A model generated the notes under the pieces. It worked only from the letters and a program-made list of their open reading frames with translations, was not told the DNA's origin and did not search any database. A stretch of 64,000 bases of DNA, taken from an uncultured Coriobacteriales bacterium (GTDB lineage Bacteria; Actinomycetota; Coriobacteriia; Coriobacteriales; QAMH01). Below are positions 17,024 to 25,602 of the stretch, piece by piece. Position 1 is the first letter of the stretch, and every line of letters starts with the position of its first letter. A program made the position numbers and the translations under genes. The stretch is from NCBI GenBank assembly GCA_934646835.1, contig CAKUES010000012.1:1-64000 (forward strand), given 5' to 3'.

Positions 17024-19118
17024 GTTCAGGATCCTCACTCATGCACAGTGGCAGTCCCGTATCCGCAAAGCCGCGCTCGGCGGACTTGCCGTGCTCCTTG
17101 CGACCATGGTCGCAGCCGGTGCGTTTGGTTCTCTCCGTATGTCCCATTATGCCCATGATGTCGCAGAGACGCTCAAAGAGCAGTGCGCGAGCTATGACAG
17201 GCTCGTTGCCTCGGACCGCACGAAATCGCTCTTCTATCTCTCGGATATGACGCGCCAGCTCAGCTCGAGCATCGCGGAAGACCCCTCGCATGCCAGTGAC
17301 GGGTACCTCGAGGCTTATGTCGAGCGCGCTCGCATATCGGGTGCCTTGTTGATCGACAGGGACCTGAAGCTCAAAGCCGCCAGTAATGTCAAGCTGCGTG
17401 ACGGCAGGTGGACGAGCGCCTCTTTTGGCGCGCTGTTTGCAGATATCGTCAAGTATCCGGAGAAGGTCTTTTCCGAGCGTGTGTACATCGATGGCGAGTA
17501 TTACGACTTCAGCGCGGTGTCTAGAGAGGACGAGCCTGGCATCGTGGCGTGCTTTTACAAGCAGCCGACGGGCCTCGTTACCGATATGGAAGACGACCTC
17601 GAGAGCATGCTCACGGGTCTGTCGCTCAACTTCGAGGGCAATTACCTGGTTGCCTACGAGGGCGGCGTCTGTGCGGCGAGCGACCCGGGTATGGACAAAG
17701 AGAGCGCAAAGAGCGAGGCTCTGCGCGACACCTTCGTATCGTTGCCGGACGACAAGCGCGTCCATCTGACACAATGCGACGGCTGGGAGTACTTGGCCTA
17801 CCACACCGAGACAAACGGCTATTCTCTCTACGTTTACTACCCTCTCTACGTTGTGATATTCGGGTCGCTCATCATCAGCGGCTTCATCCTCATCCTCTAT
17901 TTTGTCCTGGTCTTTGGGTTCATGAGCGTGCGCAACCGCGCCCTCTATGAGAACCAGGTCAAGCTCGAGTATGCCAACAACGCCAAGAGCGAGTTTCTCC
18001 GCAGGGTCAGCCATGATATCCGCACACCGGTCAACGGGGCGCGCGGCTACATCGACATGGCCATGGCGCATCCAGAGGACCTGGAGTTGCAGGAGCATTG
18101 CCGTGAGAAGGTTTCCTCATCGCTCGACTCTTTGTCTTTGCTGGTCAACAGCATGCTCAACATGAGCAAGCTCGAGTACAGCGACATCGTCATCGAGCGC
18201 CGCTCCTTTACCATCGACGAGCTTATGGAGCGTGTCGAGACCGCCATAAAGGCACAGGCTGTCGAGAAGGGCATCTCCTATGAGACCGTGGGCCTGCAGG
18301 ATGTCGCGGCGCGTCATCTCGTGGGAAGCCCACGCCATGCCGAGCAAGTCCTGGTGAACCTTGCGAGCAATGCGGTCAAGTACGGCAGGCAGGGTGGTTA
18401 CGTGCGCATGGGCGTCAAGCAGCTTCCTGCTGATGGCGGACGCGTGCGCTTCGAGTTCACCTGCGAGGACAACGGCATCGGGATGAGCGCGGAGTTCCAG
18501 AAGCACATGTACGAGCTCTTCTCGCAGGAAGATGAAGGGGCTCGCTCTGAGTTCGAGGGTGTGGGCCTTGGCCTCCCGATCACCAAGAAGCTCGTCGATG
18601 CCCTGGGCGGGACCATCTCCTGTGAGTCCCGCAAGGGGGAGGGCACCTGCTTTACGGTAACCTTGGAATTCGAGGTTGATCCCGATGCGGTCGAGAAGGA
18701 GAAGGCCCTGGTGAGCGAGGAGTCCGGCTCCTCGCTGAAGGGCGCCAGGGTCCTCGCAGTCGAGGACAACGAGCTCAACATGGAGATCTTGGAGTTCATC
18801 TTGACCGAGCAGGGTGCCACGGTCGTAAAGGCGTGGAACGGTCAGGAGGGTGTCGACCTGTTTGCTGACTCCGCTCCGGGTTCCTTCGACCTCATCCTCA
18901 TGGACCTCATGATGCCGGTGCTCGACGGCTATGGGGCTGCCAGGGCGATACGCGCGCTCGGCAGGCTGGATGCGGCTACGGTGCCTATCGTCGCGGTCTC
19001 TGCCAATGCCTTCTCCGATGATATGGAGGCTGGTCGCGAGGCGGGTATGAACGGGCATGTCTCCAAGCCCGTCGATGTTGGCAGGCTGCTCCAGACGGTC
19101 GACAAGCTGCTGCGCTAG
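17016..19118 (+). CDS. Hybrid sensor histidine kinase with C-terminal receiver
   Basis: A 700-residue membrane protein, ATG at 17016 inside the end of the binding-protein gene. Order: TM1 (about 18-40), extracytoplasmic domain of about 230 residues, TM2 (about 275-305), HisKA with phospho-His333 in RRVSHDIRTPVNGA, HATPase (LVNLASNAVKYG, DNGIGM, GVGLGLPITKKLVDALGG), then a receiver domain with Asp630 in LILMDLMMPV. There is no DNA-binding output and no Hpt domain in this protein, so a phosphorelay to another regulator is expected. The co-translated binding protein likely presents the ligand to the sensor domain. Confidence 0.9.
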   Translation: MNRFRILTHAQWQSRIRKAALGGLAVLLATMVAAGAFGSLRMSHYAHDVAETLKEQCASYDRLVASDRTKSLFYLSDMTRQLSSSIAEDPSHASDGYLEAYVERARISGALLIDRDLKLKAASNVKLRDGRWTSASFGALFADIVKYPEKVFSERVYIDGEYYDFSAVSREDEPGIVACFYKQPTGLVTDMEDDLESMLTGLSLNFEGNYLVAYEGGVCAASDPGMDKESAKSEALRDTFVSLPDDKRVHLTQCDGWEYLAYHTETNGYSLYVYYPLYVVIFGSLIISGFILILYFVLVFGFMSVRNRALYENQVKLEYANNAKSEFLRRVSHDIRTPVNGARGYIDMAMAHPEDLELQEHCREKVSSSLDSLSLLVNSMLNMSKLEYSDIVIERRSFTIDELMERVETAIKAQAVEKGISYETVGLQDVAARHLVGSPRHAEQVLVNLASNAVKYGRQGGYVRMGVKQLPADGGRVRFEFTCEDNGIGMSAEFQKHMYELFSQEDEGARSEFEGVGLGLPITKKLVDALGGTISCESRKGEGTCFTVTLEFEVDPDAVEKEKALVSEESGSSLKGARVLAVEDNELNMEILEFILTEQGATVVKAWNGQEGVDLFADSAPGSFDLILMDLMMPVLDGYGAARAIRALGRLDAATVPIVAVSANAFSDDMEAGREAGMNGHVSKPVDVGRLLQTVDKLLR

Positions 19119-19168
19119 AATGGTGGGCGCATCTGATTTGTGCCCAACCCATCTCAAAGGAGATTTAC

Positions 19169-20023
19169 ATGAAGGCCGTTATTCCCGCTGCGGGTCTTGG
19201 CTCCCGCTTCCTGCCTGCAACCAAGGCGCAGCCCAAGGAGATGCTGCCCATCGTGGACAAGCCCACGATGCAGTACATCGTCGAGGAGGCTCTCGAGGCC
19301 GGTGCTGACGAGGTCGTCATCGTCAACAGCCACGAGAAGAAGGCGATCGAGAACCACTTCAGCCCCAGCCCCGAGCTGGTCGCCGACTTGCGCCGCCGCG
19401 GCAAGGACAGCTACGCCGATGCCGTCGAGTACGCAGGCAACTTGCCGGTGAGCTTCGTGTACCAGGAGGAGGCGCTTGGCTTGGGTCATGCTGTCTTGCA
19501 GGCGGCCCCCAAGACCGGCGACGATATGTTCATGGTCATGCTCGGCGATGTCATTGTTCCGGACAACGGCATCTGCACGGCGATGCAGACCATCAGCGCC
19601 GCTCATAGCAACGCCAGCGTTATCGCCGTCGTTCCCGTTCCTGACGACCAGGTCGACCGCTTTGGCATCGTCGGCTGCGTTGAGGAGGCAGACGGCGCCC
19701 TGCGCATCAAGAAGATGGTCGAGAAGCCGGCTCTCAAGGACGCGCCCAGCAACCTGGCGATCTTTGGTCGCTACCTGCTGAGCCCCAAGGTCATGGAGCT
19801 ACTCGAGACCACCGAGCCCGGCGCCGGAAACGAGATCCAGCTCACCGACGCACTGGTCGAGCTGCTGCAGACGGAGAACGTCTACGCCTACGTCATCGAC
19901 CCGGCAGAGGGCTTCGACTCCGGCACTATCGCCAACTGGCTCGAGACCAACGTCGCGCTCGCCATGCGCGATCCCAAGCTCGCCGCCTATCTCAAGGAGA
20001 CCGTCGGGCATTACTTCGCCTAA
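19169..20023 (+). CDS. galU: UTP-glucose-1-phosphate uridylyltransferase
   Basis: A 284-residue nucleotidyltransferase with AAAGGAG before ATG 19169. Motifs: AVIPAAGLGSRFLPATKAQPKEMLP (nucleotide-binding loop with catalytic Arg and Lys), VYQEEALGLGHAVL, MVMLGDVI (metal-binding Asp), and EIQLTDAL. Makes UDP-glucose for cell-wall, capsule and glycogen-type polymers. Shortly after the kinase gene, probably a separate unit. Confidence 0.93.
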   Translation: MKAVIPAAGLGSRFLPATKAQPKEMLPIVDKPTMQYIVEEALEAGADEVVIVNSHEKKAIENHFSPSPELVADLRRRGKDSYADAVEYAGNLPVSFVYQEEALGLGHAVLQAAPKTGDDMFMVMLGDVIVPDNGICTAMQTISAAHSNASVIAVVPVPDDQVDRFGIVGCVEEADGALRIKKMVEKPALKDAPSNLAIFGRYLLSPKVMELLETTEPGAGNEIQLTDALVELLQTENVYAYVIDPAEGFDSGTIANWLETNVALAMRDPKLAAYLKETVGHYFA

Positions 20024-20051
20024 GTCGGCTACAATAGGTAGCCGCTTCATT

Positions 20052-20142
20052 GGACGGATGGCCGAGTGGTTTAAGGCAGCGGTCTTGAAAACCGCCGAGC
20101 GTTTGTAGCGTTCCTAGGGTTCGAATCCCTATCCGTCCGCCA
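20052..20142 (+). tRNA. tRNA-Ser (anticodon UGA)
   Basis: Acceptor stem GGACGGAT pairs with ATCCGTCC at the 3' end, and CCA is encoded. The anticodon loop CTTGAAA in stem GCGGT/ACCGC gives UGA (reads UCA/UCG). It has the long variable arm of class II tRNAs (GAGCGTTTGTAGCGTTC) and a T loop GGTTCGAATCC. Confidence 0.95.
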
Positions 20143-20152
20143 GCACAAAGAC

Positions 20153-20192
20153 CGAGGGCCCGCATCATCGCGATGCGGGCCCTCGTTGTGTC
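20153..20192 (+). terminator. Hairpin after tRNA-Ser
   Basis: Perfect 14-bp stem CGAGGGCCCGCATC-ATCGC-GATGCGGGCCCTCG (20153-20185), then TTGTGTCTT. The 33-nt hairpin is identical to the one at 28218-28250. Confidence 0.75.
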
Positions 20193-20200
20193 TTGGGGGA

Positions 20201-20378
20201 CGGTCAACAAAACAGTCTGACGGAAGTGTTGACCGACGCTCGTAGGGGAGGGATCGATTGGCAAAGTCGCCGCTTACGTAGGGGAGACCGATTGGCAAAA
20301 TCGCCGCTTACGTAGGGGAGGGACCCTGTCCCTCCCCATAGCCCTTACCTTAATCAGAACTTCCCCGGGGCTCCTTGT
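20201..20378. repeat. Degenerate family E element E2 with internal 34-bp duplication
   Basis: A small hairpin CGGTCAACA (20201) / TGTTGACCG (ending 20235) is followed by two near-identical units beginning CGATTGGCAAA at 20255 and 20289 (each containing TCGCCGCTTACGTAGGGGA). After these comes the family-E central palindrome GGGAGGGAC-CCT-GTCCCTCCC and a right end TTAATCAGAACTTCCCC. Confidence 0.65.
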
Positions 20379-20450
20379 TGAGCCGACTCGAGCAGATTGT
20401 TATATGATAATCAGCATTCATGGAGGATGTCGGTAATCGGAAGGGGCACC

Positions 20451-21413
20451 GTGTTCGGTCCGCTGGTCATAGCGTATCTCTTCTTGGGCGGTGCCGGAGC
20501 GGGCGCGTGCGTGCTGGCTTCTGCTATCGGGTTGCTTGTACCCGCAGCGGAGATGGCTGGTGCAGACAAGGGCCGGCTCGAGGTGCCGGGCGAGTATCGC
20601 CGTCTTCTCGCTCCTTCGCTGGTTGTAGCTGTCGGCGCTGTGGGCGTTGGCGTGTTTTGCCTGCTTGCGGACCTTGGCAACCCAACGGCTGCTCTCGGCA
20701 TCCTGGCAAATGGCTTGGGGAGCTGGGCCAACGTTGGCGTCGTCGCGCTTGTATCGTGCGTTGTCGTCTCTTTGCTACAGCTCGTTCTGCTCGAGTTTGT
20801 GCAGGGTGTCCGCGTCTGTCTTTTGCGGATGCTGCAGGTCTTGGGTATTGTCGCAGGCTTGCTTGCGGCGGCTTACACGGGTTTGCTGCTTGGGGATATG
20901 AGCGGTGCTCCCTTCTGGCGCTCGCCTTGGCTGCCGGTCCTCTTTGCGCTTTCTGCTTGCAACTGCGGCTATGCGGTCTTCACTGCATCGGCGGTGCTTT
21001 CAGGCGCGCGCGATTCTTTTGCCTCTACACTGCCCCGTTTCGTCCCAGTCTCTGCGCTTTTCATCCTCCTCGAGGCCGCAGCGCTGACATGTTTTGTATC
21101 GCTATGCGGCACGGGTGGCGGTGATGTTGCTCTGGCAACGGCATCTGCCTCTGTTGCAAAACTGCTGACGGGGAATCTGAGTGTGCTGTTTTGGGTGGGT
21201 GTGGTGTTTGCAGGGCTGTTGGTGCCCTTTGCTATGGAGCTTTTGGCGATGCGCTTTGACGAGGCGTCGCCCTATCGCTCTTGTGTCCATGTTCTTGTCT
21301 CGGCCCTCTCCTCGTTGGTAGGGGCTTTGTGTCTGCGTTACTGCGTCGTGATGGCCGGCATGCATCCGTTTCTGGGCTTGCTGGGCGTTGCCGGCGTTTC
21401 TCTTGGTTTGTAA
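20451..21413 (+). CDS. NrfD/PsrC-family polytopic membrane protein without its partners
   Basis: About 320 residues. GTG at 20451 is preferred (GGAAGGGG at 20438, protein beginning MFGPLVIAYLFLGGAGAGAC); ATG 20427 is in frame but touches its GGAGG. Around nine hydrophobic helices. The opening matches NrfD-type subunits, which exchange electrons between the quinone pool and an FeS subunit. No ferredoxin or catalytic gene is adjacent, although a full Mo-oxidoreductase operon with its own NrfD begins 1.8 kb downstream. Cysteine-rich in the middle (LSACNCGYAV). Followed in 9 bp by a GntR regulator. Confidence 0.7.
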   Translation: MFGPLVIAYLFLGGAGAGACVLASAIGLLVPAAEMAGADKGRLEVPGEYRRLLAPSLVVAVGAVGVGVFCLLADLGNPTAALGILANGLGSWANVGVVALVSCVVVSLLQLVLLEFVQGVRVCLLRMLQVLGIVAGLLAAAYTGLLLGDMSGAPFWRSPWLPVLFALSACNCGYAVFTASAVLSGARDSFASTLPRFVPVSALFILLEAAALTCFVSLCGTGGGDVALATASASVAKLLTGNLSVLFWVGVVFAGLLVPFAMELLAMRFDEASPYRSCVHVLVSALSSLVGALCLRYCVVMAGMHPFLGLLGVAGVSLGL

Positions 21414-21422
21414 GGAGTATTG

Positions 21423-21899
21423 ATGACTGCAAAGAAAGATCGTTTCGAGTTCACGGCGGATGAGTCTTCGGATATCCCGCTGTGGGTGCAGCTCAAGCAC
21501 CGCATGGCTTACCTGATCGAGAGCGGGTTCTATGCTCCGGGCGACCAGCTTCCCACGGTGCGCGGGCTGGCATCAGAGATCTCTGTCAACTACAACACGG
21601 TGAACAAGGTCTACATGAGCCTCGCTGCAGATGGCTATATAGAGTCCGTCCGCGGCAGGGGGGCTTTTGTCTTGGAGCTGCCGGACAGCGGTGATGGCAC
21701 GGTGGCCCATGAGGCAGACGAGCTGGTGAACGAGTTTATCGGCTCGTGCTTGGACTTGGGGCTGAGCTATGACGACATCCAGGCGTGTGTTACACGCCGT
21801 ATCAGCAAGCTCAAGTACCGCGACAAAGCCGATGGAGATCGCAACGTCGTCGATATGAGCAGTGCGCGCAAACGCAAGAGCGCGGGAACGGGGGCCTAG
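21423..21899 (+). CDS. Short GntR-family regulator (YtrA type)
   Basis: A 158-residue protein, ATG 21423 with AAGGAG. The winged helix starts with DIPLWVQLKHRMAYLIESG and QLPTVRGLASEISVNYNTV, the GntR signature. YIESVRGRGAFV is the wing. Only about 75 residues follow, without the large effector domain of FadR or HutC types, which fits the YtrA subfamily usually coupled to membrane or transport genes. The next gene starts 3 bp later, so NrfD-like, regulator and SPFH protein are likely one operon. Confidence 0.85.
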   Translation: MTAKKDRFEFTADESSDIPLWVQLKHRMAYLIESGFYAPGDQLPTVRGLASEISVNYNTVNKVYMSLAADGYIESVRGRGAFVLELPDSGDGTVAHEADELVNEFIGSCLDLGLSYDDIQACVTRRISKLKYRDKADGDRNVVDMSSARKRKSAGTGA

Positions 21900-21901
21900 A
21901 C

Positions 21902-22879
21902 ATGTTTGCCAAGGGCACGAACGCCAAACGTCAAGGCGCGGGCAAGTCGGGAGCGCAGAGTCGCCGCGATTATCGGGTTGTCTCTGACAGGGGCGCGAAT
22001 TCTGCCGGCGAGCGCGCTTCCTCTGCCGGAACAGCGCTCTTCACCACTGCGCTGTTTGCCGTCGTCTTTTGCGTCGTCGTCGCTGTCTTTGCCATTGTCT
22101 GTGGGGCAGTGACGATTGTTGGCATCCTCATCGCTTTGGTCGCTGCGTTGCTCGCTGCGCTGTCCATGCATATCGCCCAGGAGTGGGAGCGCGTGGTCGT
22201 TTTGCGCTTTGGCGCGTTCAACCGCGTGTCCGGCCCCGGTCTTTTTTGGACGATCCCCTTTGTCGAGCAAAACGTCGTGCGCGTTGACATGCGCACGCGC
22301 GTCACGACCTTTGGAGCGGAGGGCACCCTGACGAGCGACCTCGTCCCGCTGGATGTCGACGCGGTACTGTTTTGGGTTGTTTACGATGCCAAGACTGCTT
22401 GCCTCGAGGTTCGTGACTTCTCTACTGCGGTGGAGCTCGCGGCGCAGACCTCCCTGCGCGAGGCGATTGGCCGCTTGTCTGCGGCGCAAGTCGCCATCAA
22501 GCGCGAGCAGCTCGACCGAGAAATCAAAGAAGAGCTTTCCGAGCAAGTGGGGGACTGGGGCGTGAGCGTGCTCTCTGTCGAGGTGCGCGACGTGCTCTTG
22601 CCAGAGGAGCTGCAGGATGCGATGTCTGCAGAGGCGCAGGCAGAGCAGCGGATGAAGGGACGCCTGATCCTCGCGGAGGCGGAGCGCGATATCAGCGACA
22701 TGTTGGTCGAGGCGGCGGCTCCTTACGAGGAGAATCCGGATGCCATGCGCCTGCGCTCCATGCATATGCTCTACGAGAGCGTGAAGGACACAGGCGGCAC
22801 GGTTGTCATGCCCAGCTCCTTTGCCGACGGCCTTGGCGACGTGTTGCCTGATGCCGCCAAGGACAAGCTGCGAGGATAG
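21902..22879 (+). CDS. SPFH/Band 7 (stomatin-like) membrane protein
   Basis: A 325-residue protein, ATG 21902. N-terminal basic tail (1-40), two adjacent hydrophobic segments (about 46-90), then the SPFH domain: QEWERVVVLRFGAFNRVSGPGLFW, VDMRTRVTTFGAEG, and EVRDVLLPEELQDAMSAEAQAEQ, the usual stomatin order. The C-terminal part is helical. These proteins scaffold membrane microdomains and often associate with NfeD proteases; no nfeD is present here. Its pairing with a GntR regulator recalls membrane-stress operons. The TAG stop is the first bases of repeat E3. Confidence 0.85.
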   Translation: MFAKGTNAKRQGAGKSGAQSRRDYRVVSDRGANSAGERASSAGTALFTTALFAVVFCVVVAVFAIVCGAVTIVGILIALVAALLAALSMHIAQEWERVVVLRFGAFNRVSGPGLFWTIPFVEQNVVRVDMRTRVTTFGAEGTLTSDLVPLDVDAVLFWVVYDAKTACLEVRDFSTAVELAAQTSLREAIGRLSAAQVAIKREQLDREIKEELSEQVGDWGVSVLSVEVRDVLLPEELQDAMSAEAQAEQRMKGRLILAEAERDISDMLVEAAAPYEENPDAMRLRSMHMLYESVKDTGGTVVMPSSFADGLGDVLPDAAKDKLRG

Positions 22880-22990
22880 GGAAATGCTGATAAAAGCAGG
22901 TGTCTGATGCATGCGAATGGCAAACCCCTGGTTACGTAGGAGGGACCCTGTCCCTCCCCGTAGACTTCGCATTAATCAGCGCTTTCTCAG
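22879..22990. repeat. Family E element, copy E3
   Basis: Begins GGGAAATGCTGATA on the last base of the SPFH gene's stop codon and ends GCATTAATCAGCGCTTTC. The centre is GGAGGGAC-CCT-GTCCCTCC. About 112 bp. Confidence 0.8.
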
Positions 22991-23036
22991 ATCTGCTGCT
23001 GCAGATGCCTGTTTTTCGGTGAACGGCAGTCATATG

Positions 23037-23081
23037 ACAAATAATCCTATGACAACTATTGTTTGTCATAGGATTATTTGT
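23037..23081. promoter_or_regulatory. Perfect 19-bp palindrome upstream of the Mo-oxidoreductase operon
   Basis: ACAAATAATCCTATGACAA (23037-23055), loop CTATTGT, and its exact complement (23063-23081). AT-rich, unlike its surroundings. It could end transcription from the SPFH side or be an operator or leader structure for the reductase operon, whose start is 105 bp downstream. Confidence 0.5.
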
Positions 23082-23185
23082 TACCTTTTGCATTGAGTGA
23101 ATCGGCCAATTCATCAGTATCGCAGGGTGTGGGAGAGGGGGCTCGAGAGAGCCGTCCGCATCTTTTCAAGAGAGGAGAGATGTCT

Positions 23186-25591
23186 ATGACTGCCAAGTCA
23201 AACAAGGGCATTTCGCGTAGAGGATTCATCAAGGCAACCGGCGTTGCAGGCGTTCTTGCCGCCGGAGCTGCCGGTATGTCGGCTACATCCACATGGCTGA
23301 CTGAGGCAAAGGCCGACGAGGTACCTGAGGAAAAGGTCGCCTTCACGTATCATCAATCTCACTGCGGCAGCATGTGCCCGCTCAAGTGCACGGTCCGCGA
23401 TGGTCGTCTGGTGCTTATCCAGCCCAACGATATGGCTTCCGAGAGGCGCTATCAGACCTGCTGCCTCAAGGGTCTATCCGAGGTCCAGCACGTTTACGGC
23501 GCAGGTCGCGTCCAGACGCCGCTCAAGCGCGTGGGCGAGCGTGGCGAGAACAAGTTCGAGGCCATCAGCTGGGATGATGCCCTCGATGAAATCGCCGCAT
23601 CTATCAAGGAAATCCAGGCTGCCCATGGCGACAACGCCGTCATGGTCACCAACGGTGCCGAGGCCGATGTGCCCTTCCTAGCTCCTATGCTCGGCGCATG
23701 CGGTCAGGGTAACGACGGTATCGACGTCGGTACCGGCAACGGTCTCGATCCGTCGCTTGGCATGGGCTACGGCTATGCGATGACCTGCCCGGAGGCGCGC
23801 GATTGGGCCAAGTCCAAGCTCGTCATCATCTCTGGCTCCAATTTCTGCGAGTCCTCCCTTACCACGGCGCGCTGCCTGCGCGAGGCGCAGATCGCCGGCG
23901 CTCGCGTGGTTACCATCGACCCGCACTTCTCCACGACGGCTGGCAAGTCCGATCAGTGGATTCCCATCGAGGTTGGCACGGATGCTGCGTTGTTCCTCGG
24001 CATGATCACCCACATCCTCGATAACAAGCTCTATGATGCGGACTTCATCAAGCGCCACACTGCGCTGCCCTTCCTGGTCGACAGGAAGACCGGCAAGCTG
24101 ATCCAGGCCAAGAAGCCGGCTGTCGACGAGGCGGGCGCGCAGGTCACCGGCCAGAAGGACGTTTTCTATGTCAACGCCGACGGCAAGGCAGTCGTCTACG
24201 CGGACGCAAAGCCCGCAAGCATCAAGCTCACTGGCAGCGTGAAGGTCGACGGCAAGGACGCCGTCAGCGTCTTCGAATTGCTGCTCGAGAACCAGAAGCA
24301 ATACACCACCGAGTGGGCTGCTCAGGTCACAGGCATCGAGCAGGCGACTATCGAGTCCCTTGCGGCCGAGTATGCCCAGGGTCCCTCCTCGCTGTCCGTT
24401 GGCTGGGGTGGTTGGGACAAGATCTCCAACGCCGACATCGGCGGCCATGCCGTCTCCGTGCTCGTTGCCCTTACCGGCAACATCGGCAAGGAGGGTACTG
24501 GCGTGGGCGTCTACGTTGGCGGTTCCTACACCGGCTACGCTGCCGCTCTCTCCGGCTGGACGCTGCCCGAGAACATGGTGGCCGGCACCAACGACGTCTC
24601 GATCTACGACCTGCCCTTCAAGGAGAACAACGTCCACGCATGGATTGCCGTGGGCGACGCCTACATCCAGCGCATGGCGGACTGCACGAAGGCGGAGGAC
24701 TGGGTCAAGAGCCTCGGCCTCATCGTCTCTGCAGACCCGTACTTCACCGAGTCTGCTAAGTGGTCCGACTACGTTTTGCCGCTGACCACGCGCTTTGAGT
24801 ACGACGAGGACTACGGCAACATCAAGAACGGCTACAGCCACATCATCATGCAGGAGAAGATCATCGACCCGCTCTTCGAGGCAAAGACCGACCTGTGGTT
24901 TACCCGCGAGCTGGCAAAGCGCCTTGGACGTGACAAGGGCCTGCCCACTACTGCTCGCGAGCGCGTCGACGCGATCCTCGCCAACTCCGAGGACCCCTAC
25001 GTCAACAGCCTGACGGTTGAGAGGCTGGCCGAGCATCAGGGCATCTGGCCTGCCGCTGCCGACATCGAGACCGTGCGCCGTGTGGTGGCCGATTACGCCT
25101 TCGCGACGCTGTCCGGCAACATCGACCTTTACTACGACAACCTGGTTGACTTCAACCAGGCGCTGCCCAACTGGGAGCAGCCGCTCGAGGCGTACAAGGG
25201 CAATCCCGACCGTGAGAAGCTGCCCTTCCAGCTCGGCGCGACGCGTACGCGCTTCCGCATCCACAACCAGTTCAACGACTCCGCATGGCTGCAGGAGCTC
25301 TACGTGCCCACGGTCGACGTCAACCCTGCCGACGTCGAGGGCAAGGGGATTTCCAACGGCGACGTGGTCGAGCTCAAGAACGACCGCGGCTCCTTCAAGG
25401 TCCCCGTGCATCTCAACGAGTCCATCCGCCCGGGCTCTGCTCGCATCTACGAGGCCGCGACGGCGGACTACACCGTCGAGGGCAACCTGCAGTCCGTCAC
25501 CAACGCAACGCGACTCGATCGCGGCTACGAGCTGATGTGCGGACCGGTCGCCCCATACAGCGACACCATCGTGAGCATTGAGAAAGCCTAG
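23186..25591 (+). CDS. Tat-exported molybdopterin oxidoreductase, DMSO reductase family, catalytic subunit
   Basis: An 801-residue protein. ATG 23186 is 8 bases after GAGGAG (ATG 23180 is too close). Tat signal: SRRGFIKATG (twin Arg 11-12) and a hydrophobic stretch ending near residue 43. The N-terminal [4Fe-4S] site is C60-x3-C64-x3-C68 with C92/C93. Then come the molybdopterin domains (VIISGSNFCESSLT; VGWGGWDKISN; LVALTGNIGKEGTG; YVLPLTTRFEYDED) and the C-terminal dinucleotide-binding domain (PTVDVNPADVEGKG). The Mo ligand position, near GNGLDPSLG, is not clearly Ser or Cys. Reduces an external acceptor that cannot be predicted; electrons come from the FeS and NrfD subunits encoded next. 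Confidence 0.9.
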   Translation: MTAKSNKGISRRGFIKATGVAGVLAAGAAGMSATSTWLTEAKADEVPEEKVAFTYHQSHCGSMCPLKCTVRDGRLVLIQPNDMASERRYQTCCLKGLSEVQHVYGAGRVQTPLKRVGERGENKFEAISWDDALDEIAASIKEIQAAHGDNAVMVTNGAEADVPFLAPMLGACGQGNDGIDVGTGNGLDPSLGMGYGYAMTCPEARDWAKSKLVIISGSNFCESSLTTARCLREAQIAGARVVTIDPHFSTTAGKSDQWIPIEVGTDAALFLGMITHILDNKLYDADFIKRHTALPFLVDRKTGKLIQAKKPAVDEAGAQVTGQKDVFYVNADGKAVVYADAKPASIKLTGSVKVDGKDAVSVFELLLENQKQYTTEWAAQVTGIEQATIESLAAEYAQGPSSLSVGWGGWDKISNADIGGHAVSVLVALTGNIGKEGTGVGVYVGGSYTGYAAALSGWTLPENMVAGTNDVSIYDLPFKENNVHAWIAVGDAYIQRMADCTKAEDWVKSLGLIVSADPYFTESAKWSDYVLPLTTRFEYDEDYGNIKNGYSHIIMQEKIIDPLFEAKTDLWFTRELAKRLGRDKGLPTTARERVDAILANSEDPYVNSLTVERLAEHQGIWPAAADIETVRRVVADYAFATLSGNIDLYYDNLVDFNQALPNWEQPLEAYKGNPDREKLPFQLGATRTRFRIHNQFNDSAWLQELYVPTVDVNPADVEGKGISNGDVVELKNDRGSFKVPVHLNESIRPGSARIYEAATADYTVEGNLQSVTNATRLDRGYELMCGPVAPYSDTIVSIEKA

Positions 25592-25602
25592 GAGGAAGAC
25601 TG

